The notes beneath the pieces are model-generated. The model searched no databases, was not told the DNA's origin, and saw only the letters and a list, made by a program, of their open reading frames with translations. From a virus, in the IMG/VR virus record IMGVR_UViG_3300025383_000943, positions 1-28,513 of that record: a stretch of 28,513 nucleotides of DNA. One strand, written 5' to 3'. The translations under genes were made by a program, and so were the position numbers. Every line of letters starts with the position of its first letter. Within the stretch, counting starts at the first letter, position 1. Shown in pieces: positions 20,632-26,318 of the stretch.

Positions 20632-21354
20632 TTAAACGTCAAATTCTATGCTGATAACGTGTTCATAGTTCTTTTTAATCAAACTTTTGAACATTATATT
20701 TTTGTGTACCAAAAAATTGGTTGCACCAGCATCCATACTGAATTTGGCTAACTGTTTGAAAAATAGTGCACGTCTTTGGTAAATGCCCATAGCTGTTGAC
20801 TTTGCGCCCTGCAATTTGTAAACCGCTGTATTCCAAACGTGTTTTTCTTCTTGACTCCAATCGTGTATTTCAACAAATGCGGTCAATTGATTGTTGGCCT
20901 TGATCATTGCAGGCTGACTGTATTCTCTGTCTTTGAACTCTTGATTCTTATAGTCTTTAACTGTGGTAATAACCAAACGATTGGCCAAAGTACAAAGATA
21001 CTGTATTTGTTGTTGCTGAACTTCGTCGGATTCAGCAAAGGTCAAATATTCATCTACTGCGACTACAATGTCATACTTTTTTGGATTCGAAGGATCAAAT
21101 ACTGTAAACTTTACTTTTTGCTTTTTCAAATATTCAATGACTTGGTCACTGACTTCTGCCACTGCAATGTTGTCGGACTTAATTGAAAAGATGGCAGGAT
21201 TGAATCCCACAAACAAAATACTACTGGTGCCGAGATTGTAGTATTCTGTAATTTGTGCGATTATTTCTCTCTTGCGATCAACGATTTCTTGTTGTCTTTG
21301 GTGTAAACAAAATGCATCAAAAATAATGTCACTGTAATTGGAAAACAAAGTCAT
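20632..21354 (-). CDS. Rossmann-like hypothetical protein, possible methyltransferase
   Basis: The 240-aa product has a helical N-terminus (HQRQQEIVDRKREIIAQI) and then strand-loop-helix segments like an AdoMet-dependent Rossmann fold: SSILFVGFNP (44-53), V-K-F-T-V-F-D-P (80-87), K-K-Y-D-I-V-V-A-V-D (91-100) and A-N-R-L-V-I-T-T-V (127-135). The usual G-x-G loop is degenerate (V-G-F-N-P), so AdoMet binding is unproven. The C-terminus is basic and helical. It lies between the UV endonuclease and dehydrogenase genes and has a late-type octamer upstream. No specific function is claimed. Confidence 0.6.
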   Translation of the reverse strand: MTLFSNYSDIIFDAFCLHQRQQEIVDRKREIIAQITEYYNLGTSSILFVGFNPAIFSIKSDNIAVAEVSDQVIEYLKKQKVKFTVFDPSNPKKYDIVVAVDEYLTFAESDEVQQQQIQYLCTLANRLVITTVKDYKNQEFKDREYSQPAMIKANNQLTAFVEIHDWSQEEKHVWNTAVYKLQGAKSTAMGIYQRRALFFKQLAKFSMDAGATNFLVHKNIMFKSLIKKNYEHVISIEFDV

Positions 21355-21377
21355 ATATGATTATTCTTATTCTTTTT

Positions 21378-21385
21378 TATTTATT
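21378..21385 (-). promoter_or_regulatory. T4-like late promoter octamer before the Rossmann-like gene
   Basis: AATAAATA on the minus strand, 24 bases before the ATG at 21354 and just after the preceding terminator. Confidence 0.45.
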
Positions 21386-21400
21386 ACGATATGTAATAAT

Positions 21401-21427
21401 AAAAAAAGCGTGCTATTAACGCACGCT
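21401..21427 (-). terminator. Rho-independent terminator after the dehydrogenase gene
   Basis: A 7-bp perfect stem (AGCGTGC/GCACGCT) with a 7-base loop is followed on the minus strand by a run of seven T. Confidence 0.88.
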
Positions 21428-21439
21428 CTTGACTAACCA

Positions 21440-21455
21440 CATAAGTTAACTTATG
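21440..21455. repeat. Perfect 16-bp palindrome at the end of the dehydrogenase gene
   Basis: CATAAGTTAACTTATG is a perfect inverted repeat overlapping the stop codon of the dehydrogenase gene (21451-21453). It may be a protein-binding site or a second 3' hairpin; its function is unknown. Confidence 0.6.
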
Positions 21456-22689
21456 CGTTGCGAGTATTGCCGTAGTGGATAACTTTTACAGTTTCACTAC
21501 TCTTAAGTTTACGCCAAGGATCAACAATTACTGATCCTGGTGCAATAGTGCAGTAAGGTTGGGTATCTAACTGGTCACCGGTGTATTCATAAGTAATCTT
21601 ACGATTGTGTGCCCAAAGGAATACTGCTGGGCCGTCTACACTGGCTACAACTTCGCTGGGATCATCTGCCAATGGATCTACGTAAACAACTGGAACGCCA
21701 GCTTCTTTAACATAAAATCCAACCAATGTACTATAACTGCCAATACAGTATTCAACATCTGGTTTGTAGGCTTTACCGTGAATAACAATGGGTAATCCAG
21801 TGGCCTTGCTTTGCTCAACTAAAAACAATCCTAAGTTTTTGGCTTGGATTTCACGAGCGTGCATAATGGTATCAAATAGATCATAGCCAATATCATAGTG
21901 TTCGGCTAACCAACGCAATGCAATGTTATCACGTGGATGGCAAGCACCTGCATCGCCCATACCTGCTGTCATATACTTGGGACCTTGCAGTCTCATTGTA
22001 CTACGAGCCAACGCATTGGTAACAACATCAACATTGATATTACCGATCTTCATAGCAAAGTCTTGAATCATATTTACGATACCGACTTTAGCACTGATAT
22101 AGGTGTTGTAGAAGATTTTGATAGCTTCACATTCGTCCCAAGTGCCGATTTCATAGCGTGGATCATTTTGCATAATTGTTTTATACAATGCAATCAACTC
22201 GCCAGCAATGCCAGTAAGTTCGCCATCTTCAGTACCGATAATAACCATCTCTGGGTTGGCCATATCCCACTTAACACTACCCATGGCAATCAAATATGGA
22301 TTGTACAGGAATTGGTGTTTTGGGTCCAACAACGTAATAAATTTACTGCGTGTGGTACCAGGCAATACAGTACTGATCAGTACTACTTTTTTACTGCTGG
22401 TAGCGTGTTGATTCACTTTGTTGATAGCATCGATTACTGCATCGTGCCCAAAGTCTTTTGGTTCCATATGACTTGATGGCACACTACCGTCGTAGCCAGC
22501 AGCGTGTGGAGTTGGAACAGCAATAAAGATCCATTCGCTTTCATTTACCAATTCGTCGATATCACAGACTTTAACTGTGTCGCTGGTACGCGGGTAAATG
22601 TCATATCCACGCACTTCGTGCTTTTCAGCAAATACTTCGGCGCAGTCAAGACCCAGCTTTCCGATTCCAATAAATCCGATTTTTTTCAT
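21451..22689 (-). CDS. UDP-glucose/GDP-mannose dehydrogenase family protein
   Basis: The 412-aa protein has the NAD-binding Rossmann motif G-I-G-K-L-G (8-13), S-T-V-L-P-G-T-T (106-113), the catalytic lysine and asparagine in A-I-K191-I-F-Y-N195, and the catalytic cysteine in G-A-C250-H-P-R-D254. These spacings match UDP-glucose 6-dehydrogenase, which makes UDP-glucuronate. The usual P-E-F-L-R-E segment is replaced by P-Y-L-I-A-M (131-136), so the two glutamates that assist hydrolysis are absent; substrate or activity may differ. It has a sigma-70 promoter and a terminator of its own, and lies opposite a glycosyltransferase. It probably supplies an oxidised nucleotide sugar for surface polysaccharide. 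Confidence 0.85.
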   Translation of the reverse strand: MKKIGFIGIGKLGLDCAEVFAEKHEVRGYDIYPRTSDTVKVCDIDELVNESEWIFIAVPTPHAAGYDGSVPSSHMEPKDFGHDAVIDAINKVNQHATSSKKVVLISTVLPGTTRSKFITLLDPKHQFLYNPYLIAMGSVKWDMANPEMVIIGTEDGELTGIAGELIALYKTIMQNDPRYEIGTWDECEAIKIFYNTYISAKVGIVNMIQDFAMKIGNINVDVVTNALARSTMRLQGPKYMTAGMGDAGACHPRDNIALRWLAEHYDIGYDLFDTIMHAREIQAKNLGLFLVEQSKATGLPIVIHGKAYKPDVEYCIGSYSTLVGFYVKEAGVPVVYVDPLADDPSEVVASVDGPAVFLWAHNRKITYEYTGDQLDTQPYCTIAPGSVIVDPWRKLKSSETVKVIHYGNTRNA

Positions 22690-22720
22690 TTGTTAAGTTT
22701 CCTTGAAGTTAGATGAGTTT

Positions 22721-22749
22721 ATTATACAGTAGAATAATAAGTTTTGCAA
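22721..22749 (-). promoter_or_regulatory. Sigma-70 promoter of the dehydrogenase gene
   Basis: Minus strand: TTGCAA, 17-bp spacer, TATAAT, 32 bases before the ATG at 22689, with AAGGAA serving as ribosome-binding site. Confidence 0.82.
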
Positions 22750-22857
22750 CTGATTGAACGTCATTCTTAAAAATATTTAGTCAGCGAAAACCATAGTAAA
22801 TTTTTTATCAGTTAACAGAAACTTTACACTAATTGTAACATAGTTTTAATATTATGT

Positions 22858-22877
22858 TGCTATACTGTTGATAAATA
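22858..22877 (+). promoter_or_regulatory. Probable promoter(s) of the glycosyltransferase operon
   Basis: On the plus strand an extended -10 (TGCTATACT, 22858-22866) is followed by the late-type octamer GATAAATA (22870-22877). The ATG is at 22898. No good -35 lies 17 bases upstream, so the octamer may be the working element. Both fall inside a longer TTG-initiated frame, which argues against that start. Confidence 0.45.
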
Positions 22878-22897
22878 TTTTTATCAATTCCACCATC

Positions 22898-23956
22898 ATG
22901 AAATCAAAATCAAAGGTTCTCTTTATCCTTAAAAGAAGAGAAGACTACAATAGCGAAATACATTCCAATATTGGTCTGAGTACAGGCCTTTACAACAGTG
23001 CCAACTTTATGAACGAGATGCTAAAAGCACACGGCATCGAAAGTCATTTAGAAGTAGCCATTGACAACAATTGTGTCGATCGTTTGGTTAGAGCCAACAA
23101 TCCCACTCACGTGATTATCGAAGCACTATGGGTAGTGCCTGAAAAATTTGTAATTCTCAGTAAGCTACACCCCACAGTAACTTGGATCATTCGACTCCAC
23201 AGTGAAATGCCATTTATGGCCGGTGAAGGTATGGCGATGGATTGGATAGGCGAATATTCAAAATTTAAGAACATAGTTATTGGTGTCAATGCGCCAAGAA
23301 TGTTGTCTGAAACAAAGAAATTTTTACAACATATAAATTCTTGGGATAACACAACTGCTGACCAAAGAGTCATTTATCTTCCCAATTACTATCCGCAGGA
23401 TTACAAAACTAAAAAATTCAATAGGAACAAGGAGTACATTGATATAGGTTGTTTTGGTGCTATCCGCCCGTTAAAAAATCATTTACTGCAAGCACACGCT
23501 GCGTTGGACTTTGCAAATCAATTGGGCAAGAAGCTTCGCTTCCACGTAAATGCAGGTCGTGTTGAAATGAATGGTAGTCCAGTTATCAACAATCTCAAAG
23601 GATTTTTCCAACACATACAGTCTAGAGGACACGAACTAGTTAATCACCAATGGACACCTAGAGAAAAATTCTTAGACCTATGCGGACTAATGGATATTGG
23701 CCTACAATGTAGTTTCAGTGAAACATTCAATATTGTAGGAGCTGATTTGATTAGTCAAGGAGTGCCATTGGTAGGTAGTGTAGAAATTCCTTGGAAAGTA
23801 GAATCCTTTGCTGCAGATCCTACTAACAGTTTGGATATAACTAAAAAATTAATGTACGCTTACAAGTGGCCTTGGTTAAATGTTAAAACCAATCAATGGA
23901 GTTTGACCAAATACACCAGCCAAACTGCAGAAACGTGGGATAAATACTTTAACTAA
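22898..23956 (+). CDS. GT-B glycosyltransferase (GT4-like)
   Basis: From ATG 22898 the product has 352 aa (MKSKSKVLFILKRREDYN). The N-terminal half looks like a Rossmann domain with G-L-S-T-G-L-Y-N-S-A-N-F (acceptor side). The C-terminal half starts at Y-I-D-I-G-C-F-G-A-I-R-P-L-K-N-H and contains S-F-S-E-T-F-N-I-V-G-A-D, where GT4 enzymes have the donor-binding E-x7-E (here E-x7-D). It would transfer a sugar from a nucleotide donor to an unknown acceptor. A TTG start at 22868 is rejected. It is followed, 13 bases later, by a small gene and a desaturase, and stands opposite the dehydrogenase. Confidence 0.8.
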   Translation: MKSKSKVLFILKRREDYNSEIHSNIGLSTGLYNSANFMNEMLKAHGIESHLEVAIDNNCVDRLVRANNPTHVIIEALWVVPEKFVILSKLHPTVTWIIRLHSEMPFMAGEGMAMDWIGEYSKFKNIVIGVNAPRMLSETKKFLQHINSWDNTTADQRVIYLPNYYPQDYKTKKFNRNKEYIDIGCFGAIRPLKNHLLQAHAALDFANQLGKKLRFHVNAGRVEMNGSPVINNLKGFFQHIQSRGHELVNHQWTPREKFLDLCGLMDIGLQCSFSETFNIVGADLISQGVPLVGSVEIPWKVESFAADPTNSLDITKKLMYAYKWPWLNVKTNQWSLTKYTSQTAETWDKYFN

Positions 23957-23969
23957 GGAGAATCGCACA

Positions 23970-24182
23970 ATGAGTCGTCATAAAGTAAAATCACATAATT
24001 GGATTGAAGGAATTTTAAGAACTGAAGAGTTTTTGTTTGATAGTATAGAAGAAGCAATGAACTATGCTACTACTTCGGCCCATCACGTAGTAAAAGTATA
24101 CAACGAACACGGAGAGCTAGTACACAATGCACAAAACGCTCCGGTTCCGGATACTATGTCAGCGGAGTTGGCCTACGCATGA
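23970..24182 (+). CDS. Small hypothetical protein (70 aa)
   Basis: The 70-aa product begins MSRHKVKSHNWIEGILRTEE, with an AAGGAG ribosome-binding site 10 bases before the ATG. It has an F-D-S-I-E-E-A-M-N-Y-A segment and H-H-V-V-K-V-Y-N-E-H-G-E-L-V, consistent with a small alpha/beta domain. It overlaps the desaturase gene by ATGA, so the two are translated together. The function is unknown. Confidence 0.78.
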   Translation: MSRHKVKSHNWIEGILRTEEFLFDSIEEAMNYATTSAHHVVKVYNEHGELVHNAQNAPVPDTMSAELAYA

Positions 24183-24889
24183 TAGAAACAGTAATATATA
24201 CTCTTGTAGTAACACACATTACTATTGTTGCTGTTACTTTATATTTGCATAGAGGAATGGCACATAGAGGTATAGATTTTTCTTTTCTATTAGAACATTT
24301 TTTTCGTTTTTGGCTATGGCTAACAACAGGTATGGTTACCCGTCAATGGGTAGCAGTACATCGCAAGCATCATCAATACTCAGACAAAACAAAAGATCCG
24401 CACAGTCCAAAAGTCTATGGCATTTGGAATGTGTTGTTTGGCGGAGCATTGCTTTATAGTAAGGCAGCCAAAGATAAAAAGATGGTAGACTTTTATGGCC
24501 GAGGATGCCCTGACGATTGGATCGAACGTAATGTATATACACCCTATAACTTCTACGGCATCATTTTAATGTTATTGATCGATTTGGCACTATTCGGACC
24601 TTGGGGAGCAGTTGTTTGGGGCATTCAAATGATATGGATCCCATTTTGGGCCGCAGGAGTTATCAACGGATTAGCTCATTGGGTTGGCTATCGCAACGGT
24701 AGCACTAACGATAATAGTCATAATATATCTCCGCTTGGCATTATTGTTGGCGGAGAAGAACTTCATAACAATCATCACCTTAATCCAGCAAGTGTGAAAC
24801 TAAGCCGTCGTTGGTTTGAGTTTGATATTGGGTATATGTGGTTGCGTATTTTTTGTCTACTCAGACTTGCAAAAATAGTCCAGCGTTAA
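24179..24889 (+). CDS. Membrane fatty acid desaturase (delta-9 type)
   Basis: The 236-aa protein has the three histidine boxes of membrane acyl desaturases: H24-R-G-M-A-H29, H61-R-K-H-H65 and H196-N-N-H-H200, with an additional H167 in N-G-L-A-H-W-V-G-Y-R-N. Hydrophobic segments at about 4-22, 36-52, 125-142 and 144-165 fit the family's membrane topology. The protein is shorter than many bacterial desaturases but has all metal ligands. It would introduce a double bond into acyl chains using O2 and reductant, changing membrane fluidity. Desaturases are known auxiliary metabolic genes of cyanophages. Its stop codon overlaps the stop of the convergent adhesin gene (shared TTAA). Confidence 0.9.
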   Translation: MIETVIYTLVVTHITIVAVTLYLHRGMAHRGIDFSFLLEHFFRFWLWLTTGMVTRQWVAVHRKHHQYSDKTKDPHSPKVYGIWNVLFGGALLYSKAAKDKKMVDFYGRGCPDDWIERNVYTPYNFYGIILMLLIDLALFGPWGAVVWGIQMIWIPFWAAGVINGLAHWVGYRNGSTNDNSHNISPLGIIVGGEELHNNHHLNPASVKLSRRWFEFDIGYMWLRIFCLLRLAKIVQR

Positions 24890-25596
24890 CTTGGTGTAAA
24901 CGGACTGTCTGGCTGCCATATAACAGCTGACGAATTATCATAAACAATTTTATTTGTCCCACTGGAATCCAGTGTTAAAAATTCCGGAGTTTTTGCCAAT
25001 AACAATAATTTACTAGCAGATATAGGTTGTATAGGACTATGCGGTGGAGTAAAATTACCAGTGTATATCGCGGTCCCATTTACAAAATGAAAATTAGTCA
25101 ATGCTCCGTGGAATCTTGTCAGCGATTGATAAGCCAAATCGACCCCAATGTACAAATAGTCAGACATATCTGTAACATCGGTTGAGTCTGCTACAGTTTT
25201 TAATCCGACCCCGTCTTGATACACAGTAAGCTGGCCGGATGCTCTAACAACAGCATAGTGATGCCAGTTTTCATACCACCCTGAAGGTAACGGAGTAGAC
25301 AGTACATCCACTCCATTTAATGTGACTATAAAATTATCTAATTCTGTATGTACACTGATTGCAGAAGATGGATAACTACCTATTGTAAATATCCTGGGAA
25401 AAGCTCCGGCATCATTGTCAAATTGATAATGAAACCATTCAATGGTAAAATCATTAGTTCTAACTGCCCAGTCTGAACTTGCAGGTACACGCAAATACTC
25501 ATCATCCAAGGTAAAGTAAAAAGACCCGCCAGTGGTTACCAATGGGTGGTCGTTGTGCAAAGTTACATTAGTTGCTTGTAGTCCGCGAATATACAT
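24886..25596 (-). CDS. LamG/concanavalin-like lectin-fold protein, probable tail fibre or adhesin
   Basis: The 236-aa product has a LamG-type jelly-roll signature: S-F-Y-F-T-L-D-D, F-T-I-E-W-F-H-Y-Q (near 48-56), W-H-H-Y-A-V-V-R (near 110-117), the strand L-T-V-Y-Q-D-G-V, L-Y-I-G-V-D, and F-H-G-A-L-T-N-F-H-F-V-N-G-T-A-I-Y. Such domains bind carbohydrates and are common in phage tail-fibre and virion-surface proteins. No Shine-Dalgarno sequence precedes the ATG; CTAAATAC lies 3 bases upstream. It is next to other virion-like genes on the same strand and likely contributes to host recognition. Confidence 0.8.
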   Translation of the reverse strand: MYIRGLQATNVTLHNDHPLVTTGGSFYFTLDDEYLRVPASSDWAVRTNDFTIEWFHYQFDNDAGAFPRIFTIGSYPSSAISVHTELDNFIVTLNGVDVLSTPLPSGWYENWHHYAVVRASGQLTVYQDGVGLKTVADSTDVTDMSDYLYIGVDLAYQSLTRFHGALTNFHFVNGTAIYTGNFTPPHSPIQPISASKLLLLAKTPEFLTLDSSGTNKIVYDNSSAVIWQPDSPFTPS

Positions 25597-25662
25597 TCAG
25601 TATTTAGTTACTTATCGGTTAAGTTTTCTAATATTTCGTAAGGTAAAAAATATAATTTAAGT

Positions 25663-25710
25663 AAAATCCATACTTGGAAATCCAAGTAATCTCCAATGTA
25701 TGGATTTTTT
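25663..25710. terminator. Bidirectional terminator-like hairpin
   Basis: An outer stem (AAAATCCATA/TATGGATTTT) encloses a second small hairpin (CTTGG-AAAT-CCAAG). The plus-strand side ends in six T and the minus-strand side in TTTTA. It separates the membrane coiled-coil gene from the LamG gene. Confidence 0.7.
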
Positions 25711-25750
25711 AAGTACGCCCTAATACCAACAGTATCTAATAGGGACTGAC

Positions 25751-26317
25751 TCATTTATTGGCTAATGGATTGTCAATAGCCTTTTGAATCTTACTATCAA
25801 CATCTCTATTGAGTTTTTCTAACTTGGCTTCTGTGGTAGATTTTAGCTTGTCCATATCACTACGAACTTTGTCCAAATCATCACGTACATCTTTACGCAT
25901 AGCACGGATTTCTGAATCTGTTGAACGCATTGTTTCTTTTGTACTACGTTCTACAGTTTCAGTCACTGACTCGTTACGACGGATATCATTTTTCAAATCA
26001 TTCTTGATATCGCGAGTATAATCATTGGTTTTGCCCAATGTTTCTTCGATTACTGCTAAACGTTTATCATACCCGCTCAAATCTGGAGCTGAATATTCAG
26101 CAATCTTTTTCTTCATATTCATATAATCTTGATATACTTGAAAACATCCGTATAATCCGCCCAGTAACGAACTTGCTAATGTAAATGCTACCATTAGTTT
26201 TGCTGGAGTAAATTCATATCCACCAATACTGATTACAGTATCTTTACTAGCATATTTTTTTACTGCTTCTTCTGCTTGGTCAATTGTTGCATTGACATCT
26301 TTAATTTCTTCTGACAT
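25751..26317 (-). CDS. Membrane protein with long cytoplasmic coiled coil (188 aa)
   Basis: The product has a helical N-terminus (1-28), a short linker, one hydrophobic segment at about 38-61 (AKLMVAFTLASSLLGGLYG) and a long, highly charged helical C-terminus (about 75-182) with heptad-like spacing (KSTTEAKLEKLNRDVDSKIQ). This fits a single-span protein with a coiled coil. It could be a spanin- or holin-associated protein or a virion component; nothing in the sequence decides. AGGAGAA precedes the ATG, and the gene follows the large repeat protein by one base. Confidence 0.7.
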   Translation of the reverse strand: MSEEIKDVNATIDQAEEAVKKYASKDTVISIGGYEFTPAKLMVAFTLASSLLGGLYGCFQVYQDYMNMKKKIAEYSAPDLSGYDKRLAVIEETLGKTNDYTRDIKNDLKNDIRRNESVTETVERSTKETMRSTDSEIRAMRKDVRDDLDKVRSDMDKLKSTTEAKLEKLNRDVDSKIQKAIDNPLANK

Positions 26318-26318
26318 A

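Noticed and set aside
22868-22897. TTG start of the glycosyltransferase at 22868
   Set aside because: The region contains the promoter-like octamer GATAAATA. The ATG at 22898 begins the typical first strand of the fold.
25663-25710. Possible tRNA or small structured RNA
   Set aside because: The nested hairpins are too short for a tRNA and have no T-loop or anticodon arm. A terminator explains them.
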